Origin: Paraeggerthella hongkongensis
GTDB lineage: Bacteria > Actinomycetota > Coriobacteriia > Coriobacteriales > Eggerthellaceae
Assembly: GCF_003726035.1 (NCBI RefSeq)
Contig: NZ_QICD01000015.1
Span: 1 to 58,399 of the forward strand
Reading direction: 5' to 3'
DNA length: 58,399 nucleotides
Both the position numbers and the translations under genes were made by a program. Positions 30,251 to 38,987 of the stretch are shown piece after piece. Positions within the stretch are counted from its first letter, which is position 1. Each line of letters starts with the position of its first letter. The notes under the pieces were generated by a model that saw only the letters and a program-made list of their open reading frames with translations, was not told the DNA's origin and made no database searches.

Positions 30251-30346
30251 CGCCGCGTAACCGATACCGGTAATTCCGCAACAAGCACGGCGGCAAAACA
30301 AGCGCATGTTACTTTGACGGGTTCGAAGAAAAACACGCCCGCAAGC

Positions 30347-30355
30347 TGGTACTAT
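30347..30355 (+). promoter_or_regulatory. extended -10 promoter of galE
   Basis: TGGTACTAT fits the TGn-TATAAT extended -10 form, about 80 bp upstream of galE. No matching -35 is evident, as is usual for this class. Confidence 0.5.
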
Positions 30356-30437
30356 AAACGTGCGAGAAAGCAACGCCTCGCGCGAAAGCCGAACTGAACG
30401 GATGCGCGCTCGCTCATCCACGGGAGAGGAGACAGCC

Positions 30438-31574
30438 ATGGCAAACAGGAACCTTGCCAAAAGCCACGCCGAAACCTGCGTGCTTGTGACGGGCGGCGCC
30501 GGGTTCATCGGCAGCCATACGTGCGTGGAGCTGCTGAATCAAGGATACCGCGTGGTCATCGTTGACGACTTGAGCAATTCGAGCGCCGTCGCGGTCGACC
30601 GCGTGCGCAACATCACCGGACTTGCCGCCGACGACGCTCGCTTGAAATTCTACGAAGCGAACATCCTGGATCGCAGCGCCTTGGCCGCCATCTTCGAGGA
30701 AAACGAGATAGACGCCATCATCCACTTTGCCGGATTCAAGGCCGTAGGCGAGAGCGTGCAAAAGCCGCTCGAATACTACTGGAACAACTTCGCGGGCACG
30801 TTGGCCCTGTGCGAAGTCGCACGCGACCACGGCGTGAAGAACATCGTGTTCTCTTCAAGCGCCACCGTGTACGGCGAGCCGGAATTCATCCCCATCACCG
30901 AGGACTGCCCGAAGCACGACGCCACGAACCCCTATGGGTGGACGAAGAGCATGCTCGAGCAGGTATTGACCGACCTGTACGTAGGCGACAACGAATGGAA
31001 CGTCGTGCTGCTTCGCTACTTCAACCCCATCGGCGCGCACGAAAGCGGCCTGATCGGCGAGGACCCGAAGGGCATCCCGAACAACTTGTTGCCGTACGTT
31101 GCGCAAGTTGCCGTCGGAAAGCTGGAGCGCGTAGGCGTGTTCGGAGACGACTACCCCACCCACGACGGTACGGGCGTGCGCGATTACATTCACGTGGTCG
31201 ATCTGGCGCGCGGGCATGTGGCGGCGCTCGACTGGATGGGAGGCAAGGCAGGCACGGGCGAGGCGACCACCGCCGGCACCTTGGCCGGGCAGCCGGCAGA
31301 AGACGGAACGCGCCGCGGCGTGGGCATCTTCAACCTGGGCACCGGCACCGGCTCGAGCGTGCTCGACGTCGTGCACGCATTCGAGCGCGCTTGCGGCAAG
31401 GAGCTTCCCTACGAGATCAAGCCGCGCCGCGCCGGCGACGTGGCCGTGAACTACGCAGCCTGCGACAAGGCGCGCGACGAACTGGGCTGGGTAGCCGAAT
31501 ACGATCTGGACCGCATGTGCGCTGACAGCTGGCGTTGGCAGTCCACGAATCCCGACGGATACGCCACCGCATAG
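30438..31574 (+). CDS. galE: UDP-glucose 4-epimerase
   Basis: The 378-residue short-chain dehydrogenase-type enzyme has the NAD motif TGGAGFIGSHT, the SSSATVYG segment, the catalytic NPYGWTK (Y-x3-K) and the RYFNPIGAH segment of GalE. It interconverts UDP-glucose and UDP-galactose, feeding cell-surface glycans. An insertion of about 25 residues (GTGEATTAGTLAGQPAEDG) before the C-terminal part makes it longer than the usual 340. GGGAGAGGAG precedes the ATG. Confidence 0.95.
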   Translation: MANRNLAKSHAETCVLVTGGAGFIGSHTCVELLNQGYRVVIVDDLSNSSAVAVDRVRNITGLAADDARLKFYEANILDRSALAAIFEENEIDAIIHFAGFKAVGESVQKPLEYYWNNFAGTLALCEVARDHGVKNIVFSSSATVYGEPEFIPITEDCPKHDATNPYGWTKSMLEQVLTDLYVGDNEWNVVLLRYFNPIGAHESGLIGEDPKGIPNNLLPYVAQVAVGKLERVGVFGDDYPTHDGTGVRDYIHVVDLARGHVAALDWMGGKAGTGEATTAGTLAGQPAEDGTRRGVGIFNLGTGTGSSVLDVVHAFERACGKELPYEIKPRRAGDVAVNYAACDKARDELGWVAEYDLDRMCADSWRWQSTNPDGYATA

Positions 31575-31600
31575 CGTCTTCCACCGGCAAAGAACCATGA

Positions 31601-31624
31601 AGAAGGGGCCGCGCGGCCCCTTCT
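31601..31624. terminator. palindromic terminator between galE and the diguanylate cyclase
   Basis: AGAAGGGGCCGC and its exact complement form a 24-bp uninterrupted palindrome between the convergent genes, with only a short T-rich tail on the plus side. Confidence 0.65.
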
Positions 31625-31627
31625 CAT

Positions 31628-33487
31628 TTACAGGGATCCCTTGTCCCGCTTGTCTTCGTACATTGCGTTGTCCGCAGCATCGAACAACTCCTGATAGGAC
31701 TCCCCATCCGCAGGGAAGAACGCCGCGCCGACGCTCATCCCCAGATCAAAGCCCATTTCCGCAGAAGCGGCAAGGGCGCGCAACTCCAACGAAGCCTGCA
31801 GATCCCGCGCATCGGACGAACCCTTGAGCAACGGAACGAACGCCACGAACTCATCGCCGCCCACACGGCCGACGAATCCCCGAGAACCGAACACGTCCGA
31901 AAGAATCCGCGCCACCGTCGAAAGAGCGCGATCCCCCACCGAATGACCGTACGAATCGTTCACCTGCTTGAAATCATCGACATCGATCACGAACAAAGCC
32001 CCCGGCTTGCCGGAACGCAACGCCGCCTCGACTTCGTCGCGCACGGCCACCTTGTTCAAAATGCCGGTCAGCCCGTCAATGCGCAAGCGGCGCTCCAACC
32101 GCTCCTCCTTCTTGCGCTGATCGTCGATATCGACGATCTTCACAACGGCCCGGTACGGCTGCGACCCTTCGTACAAATATCGGAACGTGAACGAGAACCA
32201 CCGGTACTCCTTCGACACCGACCGAACGCGACACGCCACGGTTCTGGCCTCGTTCGGGCAAGGATGCTCAAGCGCTTCAACCAGCAGTCCGTAATCGCCT
32301 TCATGGACATCGATCAAGGACTGCCCGCGCTCCAGATAATGATGCGCAGACAGCTCGTCAAGTTGAAACACGTCCCTCGCGTTCGGCGTCAATTCAAGCA
32401 GATCGGACGCGTAGGAGTACTCCAGCAGCACCGTGTCGGAAAACTCGGCCAGCACGGCATAGCGCTCGGCATCGCGCCGAGCACGACGGCGAATGCCATT
32501 CACCACCAGGACCACAATCAAGCAGGCGATGGCGCTCACGGCAACCAGGTATCCACCGGTTCTCACGGTTCCCTTCAAGATGTTCTCGGCATGCTGGGCA
32601 AGATCGCTTTCCTCGGTGAAGTTGACGATGTTCCAATCATTGAATCCCAGCGGCGCAACCGTGAAAAACGTCGTGACAAAGCCGGGAGGGCTGATCACCG
32701 TGGTCGTGACCACGGTGTCGTTTTCCATATCCGCGCGAGCCTGGGCCACGACCTCCGGAGCGCACCCTCGCTCTCCCAGCAAATCGAACAGGTTGGCACC
32801 CTCCAGCCCCCCTGTGGCGCTTCGCACGGGAACCACGGTCCCGTCGCTTTTCACCAAAAGCGACGCTATAAGGGTAACCTGGGAATCCTCCTGGCTGGTC
32901 TGCAACAGCGTATCCGCCTCGATAATGCTCCTGAGCACGCCCACCACGCGGCCGTCCCTTGTCACCGGCTCGGCCACGCTGTAGTAATAGCCGTCGTAAC
33001 GACTGGAGAAGCGGACATCCGAAACCACCGATTGACCGGCCTCCAAACGCTCCAAGATGACGGCGTCCTCGTCTTTTTGATCGCTGGCGCTGAACGAACC
33101 CGCCTTCAGCTCGTCCACGGAAGAATAAACAACTCTGAACAGGCCTTTGTCGTTCCAGGTCTGCAGGTATTTCGCATACTTCTCTCCTTGCGGATCGATG
33201 TCGTCCGACTCCGCAAGGGCGCGCATAGCGGAAAGAACCGCATGCGTCTCATGTATCGAAGATTCGACTTCCACCTTTTGGGCAAGCGTGTAGTCGCTCA
33301 TGCTCTCGGTCGTCATGACGACGAATTCATCGTTCAAGAACCGCGAAAACGAATCGAACACCCCGTAAACCACAACCCCGATGACGACCGTCGCCACAAT
33401 CAGGGAAAGCACCATGCGCGCGAAATACGGGGAGCCCCACCCTGCAGAGAGCCCCGTGAATCCCTCGTATTTCCAACGTCTTTTCAT
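31628..33487 (-). CDS. membrane diguanylate cyclase with extracellular sensor
   Basis: The 619-residue protein has a transmembrane helix (about 24-45), an extracytoplasmic dCache-like sensor (about 50-300), a second helix (VAVSAIACLIVVLVVNGI), a PAS-like region and a GGDEF domain with intact RVGGDEF at about 541-547. It should make cyclic di-GMP in response to an outside ligand. No RxxD inhibitory site precedes GGDEF, so product inhibition may be absent. The ATG at 33487 lies downstream of an extended -10 promoter at 33533-33541; the longer frame to 33571 would start upstream of that promoter. The ribosome site is weak. Confidence 0.88.
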   Translation of the reverse strand: MKRRWKYEGFTGLSAGWGSPYFARMVLSLIVATVVIGVVVYGVFDSFSRFLNDEFVVMTTESMSDYTLAQKVEVESSIHETHAVLSAMRALAESDDIDPQGEKYAKYLQTWNDKGLFRVVYSSVDELKAGSFSASDQKDEDAVILERLEAGQSVVSDVRFSSRYDGYYYSVAEPVTRDGRVVGVLRSIIEADTLLQTSQEDSQVTLIASLLVKSDGTVVPVRSATGGLEGANLFDLLGERGCAPEVVAQARADMENDTVVTTTVISPPGFVTTFFTVAPLGFNDWNIVNFTEESDLAQHAENILKGTVRTGGYLVAVSAIACLIVVLVVNGIRRRARRDAERYAVLAEFSDTVLLEYSYASDLLELTPNARDVFQLDELSAHHYLERGQSLIDVHEGDYGLLVEALEHPCPNEARTVACRVRSVSKEYRWFSFTFRYLYEGSQPYRAVVKIVDIDDQRKKEERLERRLRIDGLTGILNKVAVRDEVEAALRSGKPGALFVIDVDDFKQVNDSYGHSVGDRALSTVARILSDVFGSRGFVGRVGGDEFVAFVPLLKGSSDARDLQASLELRALAASAEMGFDLGMSVGAAFFPADGESYQELFDAADNAMYEDKRDKGSL

Positions 33488-33532
33488 GGCGGCGGCATTT
33501 CGTGGTTGTCGCGGCAATTCGAAATCGACGTA

Positions 33533-33541
33533 ATTATACCA
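33533..33541 (-). promoter_or_regulatory. extended -10 promoter for the diguanylate cyclase
   Basis: On the minus strand TGGTATAAT is a perfect extended -10 element, 46 bp upstream of the chosen start. It supports independent transcription from the upstream LCP gene. Confidence 0.6.
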
Positions 33542-33583
33542 CCGCGCCGAAAAGACAGCCCTCGAATGCAAAGGGCAACCGCG

Positions 33584-35131
33584 CTAGGCGGCCGCGCCCA
33601 GCGCTCCGTCTCCAGCGGGAGCGGAACCACCCGCCGCACCGCCGCCGGTCGCACCAGACCCGCCCGCGTTGCCGGCAGAGCCCGAGGGCGCCGCACCGCC
33701 GCCGCTTCCGTCGGTCGCAGGCGGGGCAACATTAGAAACGCCGCCCGTCGTGCTCTGAGTGCTCACGTACCCCGAAGCGCCCCCGCTGTAATAGCCGGAG
33801 TTGCCCGCGTATCCTGAGCTGCCGCCCGAATTGGACGTGCTCGACGAAACGGAGGGACCGCCAGCAGACGTAATCCCACTGGGGTCGCCGCCTTCGTTGA
33901 CGACCTTCATCATTTCCTTCGTCTTCGCTTCATCGTTGATGACGTAGGAGATCTCGTTGATGTACTGGGTGTACGAAGGCAGCATGGCCGAGTAGATGGT
34001 CAGCTCGCCATCGTCACGGAACTGCTGAGCCAGCGAAATGATGTCGTTCACGGACAAGTCCGTGGTCACGCTTTGCGCGGCGCTTTGAATAACGCCAGGA
34101 AGCTCCGTAACGGGCAAAGCGAGCACCTTATTGACGATCGCCATAATCAGCTTGCGCTGGTTGGCCGTGCGCGTGAAGTCGCCATCGACGTACGCGCGGC
34201 TGCGAGCGAACACGAGCGCCTGGTTGCCGTCAAGGTGCTGCTCGCCCTCTTCGATGATGACGCGCGGCCATTCGGGATGAGCCGACGTGCCGTCGGCATC
34301 GGGGTCGTCAACGCGCTCGTCCACGACGATATCCACGCCGCCAACGGCATCCACAAGGCCCTTCAACTCTTCGAAGTTCACTTCGGCATAATGCGAGATA
34401 TCCACGTTCAGCAACTGGCTGGCCTCTTTGATGGCTCCAGCCGCACCGCTGTAGTTATACGCGGCGTTGAACTTGTTCGTGCCGTATCCGTCGATTTCGA
34501 TTTTCGTGTCGCGAGGAATGGACACCATGGTCGCTTGGTTTTTGCCGGGATCGATACGCACCACGATGTTGGTATCGGAACGCGCGCCAGCATCGGGGTC
34601 GTCATCCAGACGATCTGAACCGATGAGCATCATGTAGAACGGCTCGGTAAACGCCGGATTGGAGACCGGCTTCAACGCATCGCTGATGGCGCTCAGCTCG
34701 GATTCGGACTTGCTGCCCTGGTTAAGCTGCCTGTTGACGCCGTCCATCCAGAAAGCAAACGCCGTTCCTCCGCCCACAACAGCCACCAACAACGCCGCAA
34801 GCACGCCAACCGCAATCTTCTTGCCACGATTCGACCTGCGAGAAGATGCAGTCGAATAAGACGCGTTGTTGCGAGAGTACTGGCTTACCGCAGTTTGTCG
34901 GCTGTAAGCACCGTTCGCGCCTGATCCTTGGCTGCCCGGCGTGTAAGCCGATCGATAGCCAGCGTACGAAGAGGGCTCGCCCGCACCGCCTTGGGAAAAC
35001 GAGCCCGCTTGAGCCCGAGAAGCAATCCGTCCCGATTGCGCAGCCTTCGCCGAACGAACGGCGCGCGCCGATTGGGGAGCGCGAGACGAACGGGCCGCGG
35101 GACGGCTGGTGCGAGAGTTTTTTGGCGCCAT
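33584..35131 (-). CDS. LytR-CpsA-Psr (LCP) family cell-wall glycopolymer ligase
   Basis: The 515-residue protein has a cytosolic Ser/Ala/Arg-rich head (1-100), one transmembrane helix (about 105-128) and an extracellular LCP domain with MMLIGSDRLDDDPDAGARSD, MVSIPRDTKIEIDGYG and FARSRAYVDGDFTRTANQRK, which supply the Arg/Asp residues that bind polyprenyl pyrophosphate. LCP enzymes attach wall polymers to peptidoglycan. The last 110 residues are Gly/Ser/Ala-rich low complexity that may span or contact the wall. Upstream is an extended -10 promoter at 35321. Confidence 0.93.
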   Translation of the reverse strand: MAPKNSRTSRPAARSSRAPQSARAVRSAKAAQSGRIASRAQAGSFSQGGAGEPSSYAGYRSAYTPGSQGSGANGAYSRQTAVSQYSRNNASYSTASSRRSNRGKKIAVGVLAALLVAVVGGGTAFAFWMDGVNRQLNQGSKSESELSAISDALKPVSNPAFTEPFYMMLIGSDRLDDDPDAGARSDTNIVVRIDPGKNQATMVSIPRDTKIEIDGYGTNKFNAAYNYSGAAGAIKEASQLLNVDISHYAEVNFEELKGLVDAVGGVDIVVDERVDDPDADGTSAHPEWPRVIIEEGEQHLDGNQALVFARSRAYVDGDFTRTANQRKLIMAIVNKVLALPVTELPGVIQSAAQSVTTDLSVNDIISLAQQFRDDGELTIYSAMLPSYTQYINEISYVINDEAKTKEMMKVVNEGGDPSGITSAGGPSVSSSTSNSGGSSGYAGNSGYYSGGASGYVSTQSTTGGVSNVAPPATDGSGGGAAPSGSAGNAGGSGATGGGAAGGSAPAGDGALGAAA

Positions 35132-35451
35132 ATATTCTCCTCAACGGCCCTTCGCGCGAACGGAGCGCGGTACAGAACGAGCCATGCACCGTCTCCCCGT
35201 CGGCGAAAGGCATCGGCTGCCAGAGCCTCAGTCTTCAAAACCTACCCGAATCCCTCTGATGCCCAAACGATTCGCAAACCGTCCACACCAGCATCCGCAG
35301 ATTCGACGCGTATGGCATATATTGTAGCATCGATCGATTGCGACCATAAAATAGGCATGCGCTGGGTACAAAGCGCACATTTTCCGAATTAGTGCAGAAA
35401 CGTATTCCGGCGGTTACGTCGTTTCCTTTGGCTGGCAGTAGCCTGATCTTC
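35132..35451. other. 320-bp divergent spacer between LCP and XRE genes
   Basis: It carries the LCP promoter (35321-35329) and an ATCGATCGAT palindrome touching it (35329-35338). The LCP leader would be about 185 bases. The short stretch before the XRE start has no clear ribosome site. No gene is seen. Confidence 0.5.
35321..35338 (-). promoter_or_regulatory. LCP promoter with overlapping palindrome
   Basis: Minus-strand TGCTACAAT is an extended -10 element; immediately upstream is the perfect palindrome ATCGATCGAT. The palindrome could be a regulator site, perhaps for the divergent XRE protein. Confidence 0.45.
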
Positions 35452-35781
35452 ATGGACTCAGGCCTGGAACATAATAACCCTTTTCATCAGGAGTTTGACG
35501 AAGAGAGGCTTTCGTACGTTCTGGCCGAAAACGTCAAGCGCCTGCGCCTTGAAGCCAAGATAAACAAGCACACGTTCTCCCTCATGCTGGGCATAGGACG
35601 CCCGTTTCTCAACAAGATAGAAAACGGACTTGCCGATCCTCGGCTCTCTGTCATTGTAAAGATAGCCGACGCGCTCGAAACAACCCCCGAAGAACTGCTC
35701 ACCACGCAAAAGCCAGCCGATGGGAAAAAGCGTTCGCCCATGGGCTTGCGCAGCGATTCGGATCACGCGCGCCTTCGCTAA
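35452..35781 (+). CDS. XRE-family helix-turn-helix regulator
   Basis: The 109-residue protein has a Cro/CI-type domain (about 18-85) with LAENVKRLRLEAKINKHTFS and RPFLNKIENGLADPRLSVIV, and a basic tail. It probably binds DNA as a dimer, with no effector domain. The ATG at 35452 is chosen since it starts close to the domain; an in-frame GTG at 35392 is possible and neither has a strong ribosome site. It is divergent from the LCP gene and convergent with the efflux operon. Confidence 0.8.
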   Translation: MDSGLEHNNPFHQEFDEERLSYVLAENVKRLRLEAKINKHTFSLMLGIGRPFLNKIENGLADPRLSVIVKIADALETTPEELLTTQKPADGKKRSPMGLRSDSDHARLR

Positions 35782-35788
35782 ACGCCAA

Positions 35789-35820
35789 GAGGGCGCCCGG
35801 GGAGGAATCCGGGCGCCCTC
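35789..35820. terminator. bidirectional terminator
   Basis: GAGGGCGCCCGG and its perfect complement (12-bp stem, 8-base loop) lie between the XRE gene and the convergent efflux operon, touching the permease stop. Confidence 0.65.
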
Positions 35821-35823
35821 TTG

Positions 35824-36984
35824 CTATTCCTGCCTTAAAGCTTCGATGGGCCGCAGCTTCGAAGCCCGGTACGCGGGGAAGATGCCGAACACCAACCCGA
35901 TGAACGTGCTGGCGCCGAACGCAACGCCCACGATGGAGGGCGACACTACGCAGGGAACGCTCACGAACTCGGCGGCTTTGCAGAAGCCCACGCCGAGCGC
36001 GATGCCCAGCAAGCCGCCCAGCAAGCTGATGAGCAGGGCTTCCACCAAAAACTGGAACAGGATGTCGCCGCGCCGCGCACCAAGAGCCTTCTTGATGCCA
36101 ACCTCGCGGACGCGCTCGGCAACCGAAACCAGCATGACGTTCATAACGCCGATGCCCGCGACCAAAAGCGAGATGCTGGCAACGCCGGCAAGCAGCAGCG
36201 TCATGGTCTTGTTGATGGACCCGCCCGCATTGAGCATTTCATCCTGGGTGTTCACGACGAAGCTGAACGGCGGAACGCTCTTGTCGGTCCTCAAGTACTG
36301 GGAAATGGACTGCTTGGCCTGCTGCACGTTGTCCTCGCTGTCGGCGCGAACGTACACCGATTCGATCTTGCCGTCCGCGCCCAAGGCATACGCCGAAGGA
36401 AGCGGGATGACGACCACGCCGCCGGTGTTCAAGCCCATGGATGCGCCCTGCTCCTTCAGCACGCCCACCACGGTGAATTCGCCCCCGCCAACCTTGATGG
36501 TGCGGTCGAGCACGTCCGTGGTGCCGAACAGATCACGAGCAACCGATGCGCCGATAACGGCAACGTTGGACTTGTTCTCACGATCGACCGAAGAAAGATT
36601 GCGCCCGGCAGCCAGCTCGAGGTTGCGGGCGGACAGGTACTGCTCGTCGGACCCTTCCACCGTGGCTCGATTCGAATGCTTCGACCCCACGCTCACAGAA
36701 GCGCTCACGCTTTTCGCAGGTGCCACCTTCGACACGTTCGGCAGCTGGGCCATGGCGCCCATGTCTTCGTAGTTGAGCGACGTCTCGAACAAAAACGCCG
36801 AGATCACATCGCCGCCCAGCGCCTTCATGCGCTCGGCCACCTGACGGTTCGATCCGTCGCTCATGCCCACGAGCACGATCACCGAAGAAATGCCTATGAT
36901 CAGGCCCAGCATGGTAAGCGCCGTGCGCAGCTTGTTGCGCGAGACGTTGCCGATCGCCTCTTTTGCTATCTGGATCCATTTCAT
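35824..36984 (-). CDS. MacB/FtsX-type ABC transporter permease
   Basis: The 386-residue permease has an N-terminal helix (LTMLGLIIGISSVIVLVGM), a large extracytoplasmic MacB_PCD domain (about 45-255) and three C-terminal helices around GIGVMNVMLVSVAERVREVG. It is the membrane part of a MacAB-like tripartite or mechanotransmission efflux system; being in a Gram-positive-type cell it would act without TolC. It overlaps the ATPase gene by four bases and is the last gene of the operon that begins at 38817. Confidence 0.93.
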   Translation of the reverse strand: MKWIQIAKEAIGNVSRNKLRTALTMLGLIIGISSVIVLVGMSDGSNRQVAERMKALGGDVISAFLFETSLNYEDMGAMAQLPNVSKVAPAKSVSASVSVGSKHSNRATVEGSDEQYLSARNLELAAGRNLSSVDRENKSNVAVIGASVARDLFGTTDVLDRTIKVGGGEFTVVGVLKEQGASMGLNTGGVVVIPLPSAYALGADGKIESVYVRADSEDNVQQAKQSISQYLRTDKSVPPFSFVVNTQDEMLNAGGSINKTMTLLLAGVASISLLVAGIGVMNVMLVSVAERVREVGIKKALGARRGDILFQFLVEALLISLLGGLLGIALGVGFCKAAEFVSVPCVVSPSIVGVAFGASTFIGLVFGIFPAYRASKLRPIEALRQE

Positions 36985-37658
36985 ACGGCTCTCACCTCCT
37001 CGCGCAGCACGCCGTCGGCTATGGTCACGGTCCGATTCGCCTCGTGGGCAAGCTCGGGGTTGTGCGTGATGAACACGATGGTCTGCCCCTTCGCGTTCAG
37101 CTCTTTGAACATGTTCATGATCTCGACGCTCGTGCGCGAATCAAGCGCGCCCGTAGGCTCGTCGGCCAACAGGATCTCCGGAGAGCCCGCCAAGGCGCGG
37201 GCAATGGCCACGCGCTGCTGCTGGCCGCCGGACAGCTGAGCGGGCCGGTGCTTCTCGCGACCGGCAAGCCCCACCTGTTCGAGCATGGAAACGGCCAGGC
37301 GATCGGCGTCGCCGGCGCGCATGCCGCGATACAGCAGGGGCAAGCGCACGTTCTCTTTGGCGTTCATGTTCCCAAGCAAGTTGAAGTTCTGGAACACGAA
37401 GCCGATTTTGCGGTTCCGAACCCCGGCGAGCCGGTCTTCCGACATGCGAGAAACGTCTTCGCCATCAAGCAGGTACGTGCCGGAATCGGGAGTGTCGAGC
37501 AATCCGATCATGTTCATGAGCGTTGACTTCCCCGAACCCGACGGCCCCACGATGGCCACGAACTCGCCTTGTTTGACGCGAAAGCTCACCTTGTCAAGCG
37601 CATGAACCTCATCGTCTCCCATGCGATAGGTTTTGGTTAGATGGGTCATGGTAATCAT
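36981..37658 (-). CDS. MacB/LolD-type ABC transporter ATPase
   Basis: The 225-residue ATPase has Walker A GPSGSGKST, the signature LSGGQQQRVAIARAL, Walker B ILLADEPTGALD and the H-loop VFITHNPELA. Length and motifs match the LolD/MacB (3.A.1.122 and .125) group that drives export or envelope remodelling. It lies 8 bp after the adaptor gene and overlaps the permease, so the three form one transport unit. Confidence 0.95.
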   Translation of the reverse strand: MITMTHLTKTYRMGDDEVHALDKVSFRVKQGEFVAIVGPSGSGKSTLMNMIGLLDTPDSGTYLLDGEDVSRMSEDRLAGVRNRKIGFVFQNFNLLGNMNAKENVRLPLLYRGMRAGDADRLAVSMLEQVGLAGREKHRPAQLSGGQQQRVAIARALAGSPEILLADEPTGALDSRTSVEIMNMFKELNAKGQTIVFITHNPELAHEANRTVTIADGVLREEVRAV

Positions 37659-37666
37659 GGGAGCAC

Positions 37667-38566
37667 CTAGCCCTCGGCCGTGATCATCATTGCTCCGGCG
37701 GCCTCTTCGCCCGGGAACGCGCCCCCCTGGGACGAAGGCTCGTTCAAAGCAACCTTGTCGCCCTCCTTGAGCCCGCTTTTGACCTCGACGATCTTGCCAT
37801 CGGACAGACCCGTTTCAACCTCGACCGGCTCCATGAGCTCGCCATCGCGCTGGACCAGAACGGTGGTCTTGCCGGCGCCTGCGTCCACGATGGCGCTCAC
37901 AGGAACGGTAAGGACGTCGGTCGCCTGCGCTACGTCAATGCGCACGTTCGCGGTCATGCCGATAAGGATGCTGCCGTCGTTGGGGATCTCGATGGTCGCT
38001 TTGTACTTCGATCCCGTGGAATTGTAGGTGCCCACTTGGTTGATGTTGGTCACCTTGCCCTCGAAGGTCTTGCCCTCGTTGGATCCCAGCACAACCTGGG
38101 CGGCCTGGCCTTCGGAAAGCTGGGCGAGATCGCTCTCATGCACGTCGAACTCCACGTGCATCGCGTTCACGCGCGCCACCTCGACATAGTGCTCCTCGGT
38201 CAGCTCTTCCTTCGCCTTCGGGAAGCTCTTCGACAGCACCACCAGATCATAGGGGGCGACGAGCGGATCCCCGTAGGTGAAGTTAGCCAGAACCGTGCCG
38301 GCCGGAATCACCTTGTTCAAGGGCACGTCCGAGTCCTTGAAGTAACGCCACTTGGGCATTTTCAACTTCTCAACCTGAGCGGCCTTCACCTCGCCCGTGC
38401 CCTTGACCTGCTTCACCACCGTGCCCTTCGAAACCGTAGCCGTGGGCATCATCTCGCCCTCGGCCGGCACCTTCGGGTTCGATTGCTGGTACAGCAGGTA
38501 CCCGATGCCGCCCAATGCGGCGCACAGGACCAGCACTACCGCAACCTTGACGATGTTCTTTGCCAT
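37667..38566 (-). CDS. MacA/HlyD-family efflux adaptor
   Basis: The 299-residue protein has a signal anchor (IVKVAVVLVLCAALGGIGYL), then biotinyl-lipoyl-like and beta-barrel domains with GQAAQVVLGSNEGKTFEGKV and GMTANVRIDVAQATDVLTVP, typical of RND/ABC adaptors. The long alpha-helical hairpin of Gram-negative MacA is missing or very short, as expected where there is no outer-membrane channel. The ATG at 38566 has GGGAG at 5 bases; one five codons upstream is less favoured. It precedes the ATPase and permease genes. Confidence 0.9.
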   Translation of the reverse strand: MAKNIVKVAVVLVLCAALGGIGYLLYQQSNPKVPAEGEMMPTATVSKGTVVKQVKGTGEVKAAQVEKLKMPKWRYFKDSDVPLNKVIPAGTVLANFTYGDPLVAPYDLVVLSKSFPKAKEELTEEHYVEVARVNAMHVEFDVHESDLAQLSEGQAAQVVLGSNEGKTFEGKVTNINQVGTYNSTGSKYKATIEIPNDGSILIGMTANVRIDVAQATDVLTVPVSAIVDAGAGKTTVLVQRDGELMEPVEVETGLSDGKIVEVKSGLKEGDKVALNEPSSQGGAFPGEEAAGAMMITAEG

Positions 38567-38628
38567 AGTATCTCCCATCATTTCTTCATCGTGCTTGCAC
38601 CAGGCGGCCGAGCGGCCGCGGCAAGCGT

Positions 38629-38817
38629 TTAGGCAGCCGTGTCAGCCGCAGTTGCATCCTGGCTTCCGCCTTCGGCTATCATGGGCGCAGCGGCCCCCTC
38701 GGTCGGACCGCCGCCGGTCATGGTTTTCGCCAGAAGCAGCCCGCCGGTTACGAGAATCGCCACCGAAAGCATGACGACGAGGATCTTGTATGCGTTGTTG
38801 GTCTTGGAATCGTTCAT
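38629..38817 (-). CDS. small single-pass membrane protein leading the efflux operon
   Basis: The 62-residue protein has one hydrophobic helix (YKILVVMLSVAILVTGGLLL) and an outward tail rich in Gly/Ala/Thr/Asp. AGAAAGG lies 7 bases from the ATG at 38817. It is the first gene after the two-component-controlled promoter and is 62 bp upstream of the adaptor. No family is recognised. It could be an accessory subunit of the pump or a ligand for the histidine kinase, both inference. Confidence 0.7.
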   Translation of the reverse strand: MNDSKTNNAYKILVVMLSVAILVTGGLLLAKTMTGGGPTEGAAAPMIAEGGSQDATAADTAA

Positions 38818-38869
38818 GGGAACGCCTTTCTTTCGCATCCGTCAACTTCACGCTGCGCATACTATCGAA

Positions 38870-38962
38870 GCGCCCTTAAAAAACCCTTAAAAAGGCCCTT
38901 CCCACCTGTGGAGATATCTCCACCAATCGTTTAAGCCCCTTTTAAGAATGAGATGCTAGAAT
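38870..38962. promoter_or_regulatory. mirror-image divergent promoters with response-regulator direct repeats
   Basis: Rightward: TTTAAG (38930), N5, TTTAAG (38941), N10, TAGAAT (38957, preceded by TGC as an extended -10). Leftward, on the other strand: TTTAAG (38891-38886), N5, TTTAAG (38880-38875), N10, TAGTAT. Both have the 11-bp repeat period of OmpR-family sites in the -35 position. Between them is the perfect palindrome GTGGAGATATCTCCAC (38908-38923). This should let one regulator activate the efflux operon and its own gene together. Confidence 0.75.
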
Positions 38963-38987
38963 GGGCGCAACCGAAGGTGGGTGAACC

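Larger units (their letters stand above)
29968..30437. other. 470-bp spacer with tandem repeat and galE promoter
   Basis: This divergent spacer between the AbiE operon and galE is AT-rich near 30000, where the AbiE promoter should be. It contains a 15-bp tandem repeat and an extended -10 promoter (both listed). Short open frames on both strands here follow the repeat and are not convincing as genes. Confidence 0.55.

Noticed and set aside
30016-30397. Short frames on both strands over the 15-bp tandem repeat
   Set aside because: They are open because the repeat is a multiple of three; no ribosome site and unnatural composition.
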